From assembly GCA_017308595.1 (NCBI GenBank), contig JAFKER010000009.1, positions 186,001-250,000 of the forward strand: a stretch of 64,000 bases of DNA, written 5' to 3'. The stretch's first letter is position 1. Each line of letters begins with the position of its first letter. The position numbers and the translations under genes are program-made. This document shows, in pieces, positions 17,815 to 27,742 of this stretch. The notes under the pieces were generated by a model, which saw nothing but the letters and a program-made list of their open reading frames with translations, ran no database searches and was not told where the DNA came from. Origin of the DNA: Afipia sp. Lineage in GTDB: Bacteria > Pseudomonadota > Alphaproteobacteria > Rhizobiales > Xanthobacteraceae.

Positions 17815-18456
17815 ATGTCCAGCATCGCAGCCGATCATTCCCAGCCCGCAGTGGCTGCCAAGCCCGGCAAGACAATCATCCAGCCCGCATGGGTCCGCAT
17901 CGTGCACTGGATCAACGCCGTTGCCATCATTCTGATGATTATGTCCGGCTGGCAGATCTACAACGCTTCGCCGCTGTTCAGCTTCCTGACCTTCTCTCAT
18001 TCCATTACGCTGGGGGGCTGGCTCGGCGGCGCGCTGCAATGGCATTTCGCGGCGATGTGGCTGTTGATGGTCAACGGCCTGATCTATCTGACCCTCGGCC
18101 TTGTCACGGGGCGCTTCCGCAAAAAATTATTGCCGATCTCCGCAAGCGGCGTCGTTGGCGATGCGAAAGCGGCGCTCACCGGACAACTCTCTCACGCCGA
18201 TCTCACGGTCTACAATCAGGTGCAGAAGCTGCTGTATGCCGGGATCATCCTGGTCGGCATTGTGATCGTGCTGTCGGGCCTCGCCATCTGGAAGCCGGTG
18301 CAATTGCAATGGCTCACCGCATTGTTCGGCGGCTATGACGTGGCGCGTTATGTCCATTTCTTCTGCATGGCCGCGATTGTCGGATTTCTCGTGATCCATG
18401 TCGCGCTCGCGCTGCTGGTGCCGAAAAGCCTGCGCGCGATGATTATCGGACGGTGA
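17815..18456 (+). CDS. cytochrome b561-type membrane subunit
   Basis: About 213 residues (ATG 17815; a GTG at 17797 would add six). Four or five membrane segments with His residues in WVRIVHWINAVAIILMIMSG, HFAAMWLLMVNG, and YVHFFCMAAIVGFLVIHVALAL that can ligate two haems b, as in hydrogenase/formate-dehydrogenase-type cytochromes b. It precedes a Tat-exported molybdoprotein by 12 bp, so it probably takes electrons from, or gives them to, that enzyme at the inner membrane. Confidence 0.88.
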   Translation: MSSIAADHSQPAVAAKPGKTIIQPAWVRIVHWINAVAIILMIMSGWQIYNASPLFSFLTFSHSITLGGWLGGALQWHFAAMWLLMVNGLIYLTLGLVTGRFRKKLLPISASGVVGDAKAALTGQLSHADLTVYNQVQKLLYAGIILVGIVIVLSGLAIWKPVQLQWLTALFGGYDVARYVHFFCMAAIVGFLVIHVALALLVPKSLRAMIIGR

Positions 18457-18468
18457 GGGGATTTCCAG

Positions 18469-19254
18469 ATGGGACGCATGCGCAAATTTCTGATCCCCGG
18501 CGTGGACAAGAACCTGCTCGTGAAAGATGCGCTCAAGGTGATGCCGGACCTGTCGCGCCGCCGTTTCATCGCGGGCGGCGCCAGTCTCGGCGCGCTGACG
18601 CTGCTGACCGGCTGCGATGTCACCGACAGTTTCTCCGCCGAGTCGATGTTGGCGCAAATTTCGAAATTCAACGACGCGGTGCAGGCCAGGCTGTTCAATC
18701 CGAACACGCTGGCGCCGACTTTCCCCGAAAGCGCGATCACGCGGCCGTTTCCGTTTAACGCTTATTATGCGCTCGACGAAGCGCCGACCATCGACGGCAA
18801 GGACTGGAAGCTGGAAGTGCGCGGCCTTGTCGAGAACAAGAAGTCGTGGACGCTCGATGAGTTGTATCAACTGCCGCAGGAGAAGCAGATCACGCGGCAC
18901 ATCTGCGTCGAGGGCTGGAGCGCGATCGGAAGCTGGACCGGCACGCCGCTGCGGCATTTCCTGCAATTGATCGGCGCGGACATGCGCGCGAAATATGTCT
19001 GGTTCAATTGCGCCGACTATGACGGCTACAATTCACCGCTCGACATGGCGAGCGCGCTGCATCCGCAGACCCAGATGACGTTCAAATTCGACAACGAAAT
19101 TTTGCCGCGCGCCTACGGCTATCCGATGAAGATCCGGGTGCCGACCAAGCTCGGCTTCAAGAACCCGAAATACGTGGTCTCGCTGGAAGTCACCAACGAC
19201 TACAAGGGCGGCTACTGGGAAGACATGGGCTACAATTCGTTCAGCGGCAGCTAG
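18469..19254 (+). CDS. Tat-exported molybdopterin-dependent oxidoreductase (sulfite-oxidase fold)
   Basis: A 261-residue periplasmic enzyme. A twin-arginine signal is visible (SRRRFIAGGASLGALTLL, followed by TGC). The molybdenum-ligating Cys is in RHICVEGWSAIGSW, and WFNCADYDGYNSPLDMA and RAYGYPMKIRVPTKLGFKN match the sulfite-oxidase/MsrP-like fold. Pairs with the cytochrome b gene just upstream, like MsrP with MsrQ, but the cytochrome is of the b561 kind and the substrate is unknown. Confidence 0.9.
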   Translation: MGRMRKFLIPGVDKNLLVKDALKVMPDLSRRRFIAGGASLGALTLLTGCDVTDSFSAESMLAQISKFNDAVQARLFNPNTLAPTFPESAITRPFPFNAYYALDEAPTIDGKDWKLEVRGLVENKKSWTLDELYQLPQEKQITRHICVEGWSAIGSWTGTPLRHFLQLIGADMRAKYVWFNCADYDGYNSPLDMASALHPQTQMTFKFDNEILPRAYGYPMKIRVPTKLGFKNPKYVVSLEVTNDYKGGYWEDMGYNSFSGS

Positions 19255-19781
19255 CTCCTATTCATCTCTCCCTGGTCTTACGTGGAGAGAATAGGCGGCC
19301 CTTCTCTCGCGTCGTCCCGGCAAGCGAAGCGCAAGCGGGGACCCATCACCCAAACTTTGTAGCTGGGTGATGGCCGGGCGGCGCAGCCAATTGCCTCAAG
19401 CCGTGGGTGGGGTGGCTATGGGTTCCGGCTTTCGCCGGGACGATCCTCGTTGATGGTTCCCGACCTATGCGCTGCACGCATCCCTGAGTCCCGTTTGCCT
19501 GAAAGGCGGGCATTTGCCCTGCCTGCATCCTTCTGCCTCAAAAGCCGCCGCGGCCGCTTATGCTGCTGACGTAATTGTGAGCAATCTTAACCCGCATTAA
19601 CTCTCGCAAAATCAGCCACTTATAGGTGGCGCGACATCCGGTCGCCCTGAGGCGTTGTTGCAATGCACACCGGCACGATTCATGCTGTGTTCATCTAGCA
19701 AGGATCGCGAACAGGGTCGTATGTGGGGGGCAATCCCGCTCGTTCTGGCTTCCGGTCATGCAAAAACGAGAAGGATGAGAG
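19255..19781. other. 527-bp intergenic region upstream of RND efflux genes
   Basis: Holds a second copy of the GTCGTCCCGG repeat (19311-19443). The AT-richer stretch 19560-19640 (gtaattgtgagcaatcttaa onward) is the likely promoter area of the efflux operon. No gene recognised. Confidence 0.55.
19311..19443. repeat. dispersed palindromic repeat, GTCGTCCCGG ends (copy 2)
   Basis: Starts GTCGTCCCGGCAAGCGAAGC like the copy at 16722 and ends with CGCCGGGACGA. An internal smaller palindrome (catcacccaa / agctgggtgatg) is unique to this copy. Confidence 0.75.
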
Positions 19782-21002
19782 ATGCTAGCGCGCTCGCACG
19801 CGGTCACCTCGGGAATCAGTTCAATTGCGCTTCTGTTCGGGGCCGCGGTCCTGCTGTCGGGCTGCAACGAACAGAGCGTCGCTTCGGTGCAGCCGCCGGA
19901 GCCGCCGGAAGTCAGCGTCGTCACCGTGAAGGCCGCGCCGCAGGCCATCGTCCGCGAGTTGCCCGGCCGCATTGCGCCGCTGCGGATGGCGGACGTTCGC
20001 CCGCGCGTCTCCGGGATCATCCTGTCGCGCACGTTCGAGCAGGGCCGCGAAGTGAAGACCGGCGAGCCGCTGTACCAGATCGATCCGAAGCCGTTTGAAG
20101 TTGAATTGCAGGCGGCGGAAGCCGCGCTCGCCAAGGCGGAGGCCGCGTTGCTGCAGGCGTCGCAGCACGCGATCCGCATCGAGACCCTGACCAAGAGCAA
20201 TGCGGCGTCGCAGGCCTCGAACGAAGTGGCCGTCGCCAATCTGGCGCAGGCCAAGGCGGATCTTGCGGCCCGCAACGCCGACCTGTCGCGCGCGCGTCTC
20301 AATCTCGACTACGCCACCATCAAGGCGCCGATCAACGGCATCATCGGCGCGGCGCTGATGAGCGAGGGCGTGCTGGTGGTGCAGAACGAAACCCATGCGC
20401 TGGCGACGATCCAGCAGATCGATTCCGTCTATGCCGACTTCACCCAGTCGGTAAACGAGCTCAACAAGCTGCGCCGCGATTTCGACCGCGGCGATCTCGA
20501 TGCCGTATCGCCGGACGCCGCCAAGGTGCGCCTCGTGCTCGACGACGGCTCGATCTACCCGCTCGACGGCAAGCTCCTGTTCTCCGACGCGAAGGTCGAT
20601 GCCGGCACCGGACAGGTGACCCTGCGCGGCGAGTTCAAGAATCCGAAGCGCGAACTGCTGCCCGGCATGTTCGTTCGCGTGCAGATCGAGCAGGGCCGCG
20701 ATCCGGATGCGATCGTCGTTCCGCCGCAGGCGATCCAGCGCAATTCATCCGGCGCGAGCGAAGTGTTCGTGGTGAAGGACGACAACCGCATCGTCGCCCA
20801 GCCGGTCCGCACCGGCAGTCTGGTCGACGGCCAGTGGCTGATCACCGATGGCCTCAAGCCCGGCCAGCGCGTAGTGGTCGAAGGCTTCCAGAAGTTCGCC
20901 GTCGGCGATGCCGTCAAGGCCAGCGACTGGCGTGTGTCCGGCGAGACCGGACGTCATCTCGACAAGGCCGCCAGCCTCCCCGAACATTCGCAGGTGCGCT
21001 AG
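19782..21002 (+). CDS. RND efflux periplasmic adaptor subunit (AcrA/MexA type)
   Basis: A 406-residue membrane-fusion protein. Lipoprotein signal AVLLSGCNEQ anchors it to the inner membrane. The lipoyl/hairpin halves are clear (DVRPRVSGIILSRTFEQGREV; KAPINGIIGAALMSEGVLV) with a coiled coil between rich in Ala and Lys, then beta-barrel part (LRGEFKNPKRELLPGMFVRVQI). Works with the permease encoded 230 bp downstream; no outer-membrane channel gene is nearby. Confidence 0.95.
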   Translation: MLARSHAVTSGISSIALLFGAAVLLSGCNEQSVASVQPPEPPEVSVVTVKAAPQAIVRELPGRIAPLRMADVRPRVSGIILSRTFEQGREVKTGEPLYQIDPKPFEVELQAAEAALAKAEAALLQASQHAIRIETLTKSNAASQASNEVAVANLAQAKADLAARNADLSRARLNLDYATIKAPINGIIGAALMSEGVLVVQNETHALATIQQIDSVYADFTQSVNELNKLRRDFDRGDLDAVSPDAAKVRLVLDDGSIYPLDGKLLFSDAKVDAGTGQVTLRGEFKNPKRELLPGMFVRVQIEQGRDPDAIVVPPQAIQRNSSGASEVFVVKDDNRIVAQPVRTGSLVDGQWLITDGLKPGQRVVVEGFQKFAVGDAVKASDWRVSGETGRHLDKAASLPEHSQVR

Positions 21003-21036
21003 CGCGCCTGAGAACACTGCGCCGCGCTCGTATGTG

Positions 21037-21067
21037 TCATTGCGAGCGCCGCGAAGCGATCCCGGCC
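21037..21067. repeat. dispersed repeat fragment, cattgcgagcg type
   Basis: Begins 'tcattgcgagcgccgcgaag', the same core as the palindrome at 42858, here as a single half in the 230-bp gap between the efflux genes. Confidence 0.5.
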
Positions 21068-21232
21068 GGGAGCGCATCAGGCGACAGGTCGATGCAGTCC
21101 ACGGATACGTCCCGGTATGACGCACATGAAGCCTCTCCCCGGTTGGACGAGGCCACGGCAATTGCTGATGTTGAATATGTGCGGCAGCTCTGAAGCTGCC
21201 GGTTGAAACCAGATCCGAGAGAGCGACGATCC

Positions 21233-24200
21233 ATGCCCGCCTTTTTTATCGACCGCCCGATTTTCGCGTGGGTGGTGGCGCTGTTTATTTGTCTGATTGG
21301 TCTGATCGCGATTCCGTTTCTGGCCATTGCGCAATATCCGATCATCGCGCCGCCCTCGATCTCGATCTCGACCAGCTATCCGGGCTCGTCGCCGGAGGAA
21401 CTCTATAACTCGACCACGCGGCTGATCGAGGAGGAGCTGAACGGCGCGTCCGGCATTCTCAATTTCGAATCCACCTCCGATTCGCTCGGTCAGGTGGAAA
21501 TCATCGCCAATTTTGTTCCCGGCACGGATTCCAATCTCGCGTCGGTCGAAATTCAAAACCGCATCAAGCGCGTCGAGGCGCGTCTGCCGCGTCCTGTGAT
21601 CCAGCAGGGTATCCTTGTCGAGGAAGCGTCCAGCGCGGTGCTTCAGATCATCACGCTGAAATCCACCGACGGCAGTCTCGATGAAGTCGGCCTCGGCGAC
21701 TTCATGATCCGCAACGTGCTCGGCGAAATCCGCCGCATTCCCGGCGTCGGCCGCGCCACGCTGTATTCGACCGAGCGCTCGCTGCGCATCTGGATCGATC
21801 CGGTCAAGCTGGTCGGCTACAATCTCACCGCCGACGACGTGACCAGGGCGATCACCGCGCAGAACGCGCAGGTCGCGTCCGGCAGCGTCGGCGCCGAGCC
21901 GAGCCGCAAGGATCAATCGATCTCCGCGCTTATTCTGGTGAAGGGCCAGCTCACTTCCGCCGATGAATTCGGCGCGATCGTGCTGAGGGCCAATCCGGAT
22001 GGTTCGACCGTTCGTCTGCGCGATGTGGCGCGGATCGAAATCGGCGGCATGGGCTATCAGTTCACCACGCGGCAGGATGGCAAGGCCATCGCCGGTCTCT
22101 CGGTGATGCTCGCGCCGACCGGCAACGCGCTGGCGACCGCCGGTGCCGTGCAGAAGAAGATGGACGAACTGTCGAAGTTCTTCCCCGCCAACATCACCTA
22201 CGACATTCCCTACAACATCACCCCGGTGGTGGAAGCCTCCATCACCAAGGTCGCGTACACGCTGATCGAGGCCGTGGTCCTCGTCTTCATCGTGATGTTC
22301 CTGTTTCTGCAGAATTTCCGCTACACGCTGATCCCCACCATCGTGGTGCCGATCGCGCTGCTCGGGACCTGCATTGCGCTCTACATGTTCGGCTACTCCA
22401 TCAACATGCTGACCATGTTCGGCATGGTGCTGGCGATCGGCATTCTGGTGGACGACGCCATTGTCGTGGTCGAGAACGTCGAGCGCATCATGTCGGAGGA
22501 AGGACTGTCGCCGAAGGAGGCGACCCGCAAGGCGATGTCGCAGATCACCAGCGCGATCATCGGCATCACGCTGGTGCTGATCGCGGTGTTCGTGCCGATG
22601 GCCTTCTTCCCCGGCTCGGTCGGTATCATCTATCGCCAGTTCTCGGTGACCATCGTGGCCGCGATCTCGTTCTCCGCGCTGATGGCCCTGTCGCTGACGC
22701 CGGCCTTGTGCGCGACGCTGCTCAAGCCGGTGAAGGCAGGACACGGCCACGCCAGGACCGGCGTATTCGGCTGGTTCAACAAGCGTCTCGATCGCACGCG
22801 GGACGGTTACAGCCGCGTCGTCGGCTGGTCGATCCAGCGCACCGGACGCCTGCTGGTGCTGTACGCAGTGCTGCTCGGCGGCCTCGTGGTCGGCTTCTCG
22901 CGCCTGCCCGGCGGCTTCTTGCCGGTGGACGATCAGGGCTTCATCACGGTGGACGTGCAGACCCCGTCGGACTCCTCGTTCAACCGCACCCAGGCTGCGG
23001 TGGAGAAGGTCGAACAATATCTGGCGAAGCGTTCGGGCATCGAGGACGTGACCTTCCTTACCGGCTTCAGTTTCCTCGGGCAGGGACAGAACACCGCGCA
23101 GGCCTTCGTCACGCTGAAGGACTGGTCGGAGCGCGGTCCGCAGGATTCCGCCGCCGCCATCGTGGCCGACATCAACAACTCGCTGAAGTCGATCAAGGAC
23201 GCCAAAGTCTCGGCGCTACAGCCGCCGCCGATCGATAATCTCGGAAATTCATCGGGCTTCTCGTTCCGCCTGCAGGATCGCGGACAGAAGGGTTACACGG
23301 CGCTGATGCAGGCCAAGGATCAGTTGCTGGCGGCTGCCAAGCAAAGCCCGGTGCTGCAGAATGTCTACGCGGAAGGATTGCCCGAAGCGCCGCAGGTGCA
23401 GCTTGTGATCGACCGCGAACAGGCGGCGGCGCAGGGCGTCACCTTCGCCGACATTAACAGCACGATCTCGACCAATCTCGGCTCCGCCTATGTCAACGAT
23501 TTTCCGAATCGCGGGCGTATGCAGCGCGTGATCGTTCAGTCCGACAGCGTCGGCCGCATGCACGCGCAGGACATCCTGTCCTACAACGTCAAGAACAGTC
23601 AGGGCCGCCTGGTGCCGCTGTCGTCGTTCGCAACGATTAAGTGGATGGTCGGCCCGACGCAGATCGTCGGCTTCAACTACTATCCCTCGGTGCGAATCTC
23701 CGGCGAAGCCAAGCCCGGCTACACCTCGGGCGATGCGATCGCGGAGATGGAAAAGCTGACGGCGAAGCTGCCGCGCGGTTTCGGTTACGAGTGGACCGGG
23801 CAATCGCTGCAGGAGAAGTTATCGGGTTCGCAGGCGCCGTTCCTGCTCGCGCTCTCGGCGCTGATCGTGTTCCTGTGTCTGGCCGCGCTGTATGAAAGCT
23901 GGACCATTCCGATTGCCGTGCTGATGACGGTGCCGCTTGGCATTCTCGGCGCCCTGGTGGCGGCGATGTCGCGCGGACTGTCGAACGACGTCTATTTCAC
24001 GGTGGCGCTGATCACGATCATCGGGCTTGCCGCGAAGGATGCGATTCTGATCATCGAGTTCGCCAAGGATCTGCGCGCCAAGGGCACGCCACTCATGCAG
24101 GCGACGATGGAAGCGTGCCAGTTGCGCTTCCGCCCCATCCTGATGACGGGTCTGGCGTTCGTTTGCGGCGTGCTGCCGATGGTGATCGCGAACGGCGCGG

Positions 24201-24421
24201 GCGCCAAGAGCCAGCAGGCGCTCGGCACCACGGTGATGGGCGGCATGATCGCGGTCGTGGTGCTGGCGCTGCTGATGGTGCCGGTGTTCTTTGTCGCGGT
24301 GACCAAGCTCTTCTCGCGGAACGAGCGCGACGGCGAGGCGTCGCCTGCAAAGGGTTCGAAGCTGGAGCGGGTGATGAACCTGCTCCGCCGCGATCGTTCG
24401 GCGCAGAATCCGGCGGGGTAG
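21233..24421 (+). CDS. RND efflux permease (AcrB/MexB type)
   Basis: A 1062-residue inner-membrane drug/proton antiporter. Start MPAFFIDRPIFAWVVALFI is the standard family N-terminus. Proton-relay Asp pair in GILVDDAIVVVENVERIM, further family motifs GIIYRQFSVTIVAAISFSAL and FPGS, and the second-half GLAAKDAILIIEFAKDL carrying the relay Lys. Twelve membrane segments expected. Exports hydrophobic compounds with the adaptor upstream. Very long antisense frames here are coding shadows. Confidence 0.96.
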   Translation: MPAFFIDRPIFAWVVALFICLIGLIAIPFLAIAQYPIIAPPSISISTSYPGSSPEELYNSTTRLIEEELNGASGILNFESTSDSLGQVEIIANFVPGTDSNLASVEIQNRIKRVEARLPRPVIQQGILVEEASSAVLQIITLKSTDGSLDEVGLGDFMIRNVLGEIRRIPGVGRATLYSTERSLRIWIDPVKLVGYNLTADDVTRAITAQNAQVASGSVGAEPSRKDQSISALILVKGQLTSADEFGAIVLRANPDGSTVRLRDVARIEIGGMGYQFTTRQDGKAIAGLSVMLAPTGNALATAGAVQKKMDELSKFFPANITYDIPYNITPVVEASITKVAYTLIEAVVLVFIVMFLFLQNFRYTLIPTIVVPIALLGTCIALYMFGYSINMLTMFGMVLAIGILVDDAIVVVENVERIMSEEGLSPKEATRKAMSQITSAIIGITLVLIAVFVPMAFFPGSVGIIYRQFSVTIVAAISFSALMALSLTPALCATLLKPVKAGHGHARTGVFGWFNKRLDRTRDGYSRVVGWSIQRTGRLLVLYAVLLGGLVVGFSRLPGGFLPVDDQGFITVDVQTPSDSSFNRTQAAVEKVEQYLAKRSGIEDVTFLTGFSFLGQGQNTAQAFVTLKDWSERGPQDSAAAIVADINNSLKSIKDAKVSALQPPPIDNLGNSSGFSFRLQDRGQKGYTALMQAKDQLLAAAKQSPVLQNVYAEGLPEAPQVQLVIDREQAAAQGVTFADINSTISTNLGSAYVNDFPNRGRMQRVIVQSDSVGRMHAQDILSYNVKNSQGRLVPLSSFATIKWMVGPTQIVGFNYYPSVRISGEAKPGYTSGDAIAEMEKLTAKLPRGFGYEWTGQSLQEKLSGSQAPFLLALSALIVFLCLAALYESWTIPIAVLMTVPLGILGALVAAMSRGLSNDVYFTVALITIIGLAAKDAILIIEFAKDLRAKGTPLMQATMEACQLRFRPILMTGLAFVCGVLPMVIANGAGAKSQQALGTTVMGGMIAVVVLALLMVPVFFVAVTKLFSRNERDGEASPAKGSKLERVMNLLRRDRSAQNPAG

Positions 24422-24431
24422 TTTCTCTGTT

Positions 24432-24530
24432 CGTCATTCCGGGGCGCTCGCAGCGCGAGCGAACCCGGAATCCATCTTCGCCGCATCTGGATTCCGGATC
24501 GGCTTGCTTTGCAAGCCGTCCACAATGACG
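24432..24530. repeat. dispersed palindromic repeat, CGTCATTCCGGGG ends
   Basis: A 99-bp element with inverted ends (CGTCATT / AATGACG) and internal inverted parts (acccggaatcca and tggattccgg). Lies between convergent genes (permease and MFS transporter). Confidence 0.7.
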
Positions 24531-24533
24531 GCG

Positions 24534-25712
24534 CTACGCCTTGACCGTCCGCTGACACGCGCACAGCACCATGCCGAGTCCGAGCGTTGCGGCGGACAGC
24601 ACGAGTCCGTAGGACAGGCCGAACAGGTCGGTGACCGCGCCGGTCGCAAACGGGCCGAGCGTCTGCCCAAGTCCGAAGATCACCGCCATAATACCGATCG
24701 CCTTGGGCCAGGCCGCGGGCGGATAGTTCAGCCGCACGAAGGTCGTGGTCGAGCCGACCACCGACAGGAAGGAGACGCCGAACACGCAGGCCGATACGCC
24801 GAGAATCAGCGGCGACGTTCCAAGCAGCGCAATCAGCGTGCCGAGCATGGTCATGCCGAGCAGTGTCGCGGTGGCGAAGCCGCTGGCGCCATGGGCAAGC
24901 AGCCTGCGCCATAGCCACGGCGCCGTAAGCGAAGTCAGACCGAGCAGGCACCAGAACACGCTTTGGGCAACGGGGCTGCCGCCGCCGTCGCGGACATAGG
25001 CGATCATGAAGGTCATGTAGGCGATATAACCTGCGCCGAACATGAAATAGCCCGCGAGATAGAGCGCGATGGGACGCAGCGGAACATCGGCGGGCTTGTC
25101 GGCGGTGTCGGTTGCTTCAACATCGATACGGTTGAGGACGAGCAGCACCGTCATCAGCGCGGAGATCAGCGTCAGCGCGCCCCAGACAATCCACCATGAC
25201 CCCGGACCGAAGTGCTGCAGCAGAAACGGTGCTGTGATCCCCGAAAAAATCAATCCTGTTCCCGGCCCCGTATAGAACAGCGCAAGCAGCAGCGCCGATT
25301 GCGCGGGACGGGATTGCGCCACTAGCGCCGCGAGCGCACCGCCGCCGACAAATGTCGCTGCCGCCGCAAAGCCGGAGAGTAGGCGTGCGCCGCTGAGGAC
25401 AATGAAATTTCCGGACAGGGCGCAGATGCCCAGCGACAGCGTGCAGACCAGCGCGCCGATCCATGTGGCGCGGAACAGGCCGGCACGGCGGATGAATTCG
25501 GCGGTCATCAACGCGCCGGCGAGATAGCCGATGGCGTTGACGGTGTTCAGGAAGCCCGCCGCTGAATAGGACCAGCCGAGAGATTCGCGCATGTCCGGCA
25601 GCACCAGCGCGTAGGCAAAGCGCGCCATTCCCAGCCCGATGGCGGGCGCCAGCGAGAGCGTCAGAACAGACCAGATGGGATGGACGTCACGCAAGGGCGA
25701 GGCAGGGGTCAC
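24534..25712 (-). CDS. YbfB/YjiJ-family MFS transporter
   Basis: A 392-residue major facilitator with about twelve membrane segments. N-terminal [22 protein letters not shown] is the signature of the YbfB/YjiJ branch, followed by [23 protein letters not shown] and the symmetric second half from [23 protein letters not shown]. Substrate unknown. It is divergent from leuB, with repeat sequences between. Confidence 0.9.
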   Translation of the reverse strand: MTPASPLRDVHPIWSVLTLSLAPAIGLGMARFAYALVLPDMRESLGWSYSAAGFLNTVNAIGYLAGALMTAEFIRRAGLFRATWIGALVCTLSLGICALSGNFIVLSGARLLSGFAAAATFVGGGALAALVAQSRPAQSALLLALFYTGPGTGLIFSGITAPFLLQHFGPGSWWIVWGALTLISALMTVLLVLNRIDVEATDTADKPADVPLRPIALYLAGYFMFGAGYIAYMTFMIAYVRDGGGSPVAQSVFWCLLGLTSLTAPWLWRRLLAHGASGFATATLLGMTMLGTLIALLGTSPLILGVSACVFGVSFLSVVGSTTTFVRLNYPPAAWPKAIGIMAVIFGLGQTLGPFATGAVTDLFGLSYGLVLSAATLGLGMVLCACQRTVKA

Positions 25713-25836
25713 GAAAGGCTCCGGCAGTGGGCCTCACCATGGCAGTTTCCGCTGCATTTGACCAATCGGACGCAGGCAATGGTGTCTTGCCAATTCTGCA
25801 AGGGCGTTTTAGCAAGTCCGCGCAAATTCTATCTTC

Positions 25837-25948
25837 CGTCATGCCCGGGCATAGCCGTTCGAAGAACGGCGTTCTAAAAACGCCTATGCCCGGGCATCCA
25901 TCCTCTTCACAGGAAAGCTGGATTGCCGGGTCAAGCCCGGCAATGACG
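25837..25948. repeat. dispersed palindromic repeat, CGTCATGCCCGGGC ends
   Basis: A 112-bp element: left part CGTCATGCCCGGGCAT with an internal hairpin (ccgttcgaagaacgg), a second ATGCCCGGGCAT at 25889-25900, and a right end CCGGCAATGACG. Just upstream of leuB, so it lies in or near its promoter. Confidence 0.7.
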
Positions 25949-25975
25949 ATAAACAAATCGATCGAGGCAATCATC

Positions 25976-27088
25976 ATGGCGACGCATAAGCTCCTCCTTC
26001 TCCCCGGCGACGGAATCGGCACCGAAGTGATGGCGGAGGTGAAGCGTGTCATCGCGTGGCTGAACAAGAATGGCACCGCGAAGTTCGAGACCGAAGACGG
26101 TCTCGTCGGCGGCTCCAGCTACGACGCCGACAAGGTTGCGATCACCGATGCCACCATGGCGCGCGCGCAGGCGGCGGATGCCGTGATCTTCGGTGCGGTC
26201 GGCGGCCCGAAGTGGGCGGACGTTCCTTACGACGCGCGCCCTGAAGCGGGTCTGCTGCGCCTGCGCAAGGACATGGCGCTGTTCGCCAACCTGCGCCCCG
26301 CGATCTGCTATCCGGCGCTGGCGGATTCGTCGAGCCTGAAGCGCGATGTGGTCGAAGGCCTCGACATCATGATCGTGCGCGAACTGACCGGCGGTGTGTA
26401 TTTCGGCGAGCCGAAGACCATTACCGATCTCGGCAATGGCCAGAAGCGCGCCGTCGATACGCAGGTCTACGACACCTACGAGATCGAGCGCATCACACGC
26501 GTCGCCTTCGAACTGGCGCGCAAGCGCCGCAACAAGATGACGTCGATGGAAAAGCACAACGTCATGAAGAGTGGCGTGTTGTGGAAGGAAGTCGTCAATC
26601 AGGTCCATGCGCGCGAATACAAGGATGTCGAGCTTGAGCATCAGCTCGCCGATTCCGGCGCCATGCAGCTCGTGCGCTGGCCGAAGCAGTTCGACGTCAT
26701 CGTCACCGACAACCTGTTCGGCGACATTCTCTCCGACATCGCGGCGATGCTCACCGGCTCGCTCGGCATGTTGCCGTCGGCGTCGCTGGGTGAAGTCGAT
26801 CCCAAAACCGGAAAGCGCAAGGCGCTGTATGAGCCGGTGCATGGTTCGGCGCCGGACATTGCGGGCAAGGGCCTGGCCAATCCGGTTGCGATGCTGACCT
26901 CGTTCGGCATGGCGCTGCGTTATTCATTCGACCTGCAGAAGGAAGCGGATCTGATCGATCAGGCCATCGCGGCGACCCTGGCGAAGGGCCTGCGCACCGG
27001 CGACATCAAGTCGGAAGGCTCGACCGTCGTCAGCACCTCGCAGATGGGCGAGGCGATCGTGAAGGAACTGGACGCGCTGACGAAGTAA
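25976..27088 (+). CDS. leuB: 3-isopropylmalate dehydrogenase
   Basis: LeuB, 370 residues, NAD-dependent oxidative decarboxylation of 3-isopropylmalate in leucine synthesis. Motifs: [52 protein letters not shown] (metal-binding Asp residues), and [18 protein letters not shown]. Start [11 protein letters not shown] at 25976 follows family practice; the frame is open further upstream through a repeat. leuC and leuD lie about 6-9 kb away on the opposite strand. Confidence 0.97.
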   Translation: MATHKLLLLPGDGIGTEVMAEVKRVIAWLNKNGTAKFETEDGLVGGSSYDADKVAITDATMARAQAADAVIFGAVGGPKWADVPYDARPEAGLLRLRKDMALFANLRPAICYPALADSSSLKRDVVEGLDIMIVRELTGGVYFGEPKTITDLGNGQKRAVDTQVYDTYEIERITRVAFELARKRRNKMTSMEKHNVMKSGVLWKEVVNQVHAREYKDVELEHQLADSGAMQLVRWPKQFDVIVTDNLFGDILSDIAAMLTGSLGMLPSASLGEVDPKTGKRKALYEPVHGSAPDIAGKGLANPVAMLTSFGMALRYSFDLQKEADLIDQAIAATLAKGLRTGDIKSEGSTVVSTSQMGEAIVKELDALTK

Positions 27089-27176
27089 GCGACGGCTGCG
27101 GAGCGGAGCGCAGCTTGCCACCGCTCCGCCCTTTGCATCGAAGTTCGTCACCGTCTTGCCTTATGCAAATCGGCAT

Positions 27177-27205
27177 AAAAATGCCCGGCCTGTGCCGGGC
27201 ATTTT
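27177..27205. terminator. bidirectional intrinsic terminator
   Basis: Perfect stem AAAATGCCCGGC / GCCGGGCATTTT between convergent leuB and the next minus-strand gene; A-run and T-run flanks suit both directions. Confidence 0.85.
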
Positions 27206-27227
27206 CGACTCAGCGATGCGCTGAAAA

Positions 27228-27605
27228 TTAGTACAGCGGGAACGGGAACGGAGTGCCGGTGTCCCACTGGTCGCCGAGCGGGCGGCGGCTGGTGTAAAGC
27301 CGGTCGATCTGCTGGCCGTAGGAGTAGCCCGGCGGGAACGCATAGTCGGTGAACTTGCGTTCGCCCGGCCGCACTTCAGTACCGGCATCGAGCCACGAGC
27401 GGCGGGTCACATAAACGCGGGTGCGGCCGCGCTGGTAGACGCGGTTCTCCGCCTTGCGCGGCGGTCCGTCATAGGTCGGGTCGTTTACAACGGCGCGCCG
27501 CCGGGTCTGGGCATCGGCGGCGGTTGTGCCAAGTGCGACCACGGCAACCGCGGCGCTCGCGAGCAGGAGCGCCAGAACCTTCGCGCCAGAAGACTTCAAA
27601 GCCAT
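27228..27605 (-). CDS. secreted hypothetical protein
   Basis: A 125-residue exported protein; signal peptide LALLLASAAVAVVALG ending ADAQ, with a good GAGG ribosome site before the ATG at 27605. The mature part is Arg- and Tyr-rich (RVYQRGRTRVYVTRRSWLDAG) and ends with GTPFPFPLY. No family recognised; similar small proteins are frequent in Bradyrhizobium relatives. Periplasmic or envelope location is likely. Confidence 0.75.
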   Translation of the reverse strand: MALKSSGAKVLALLLASAAVAVVALGTTAADAQTRRRAVVNDPTYDGPPRKAENRVYQRGRTRVYVTRRSWLDAGTEVRPGERKFTDYAFPPGYSYGQQIDRLYTSRRPLGDQWDTGTPFPFPLY

Positions 27606-27742
27606 TATATCCTCACGGGAATTCCAATTGCGTCGCACCATACCCGCTCCGAACCGGGGTCCACAAGGACCAAAGGGCCACACTCGCCCGGCAACTTCGG
27701 GGTCGCTTGGCTCCAACCTCCTAGACCCCCTTTTCGGGCGAT

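Noticed and set aside
21077-23017. A 646-codon minus-strand open frame
   Set aside because: Antisense to the RND permease; a GC-rich coding shadow with His/Arg/Asp-biased translation.
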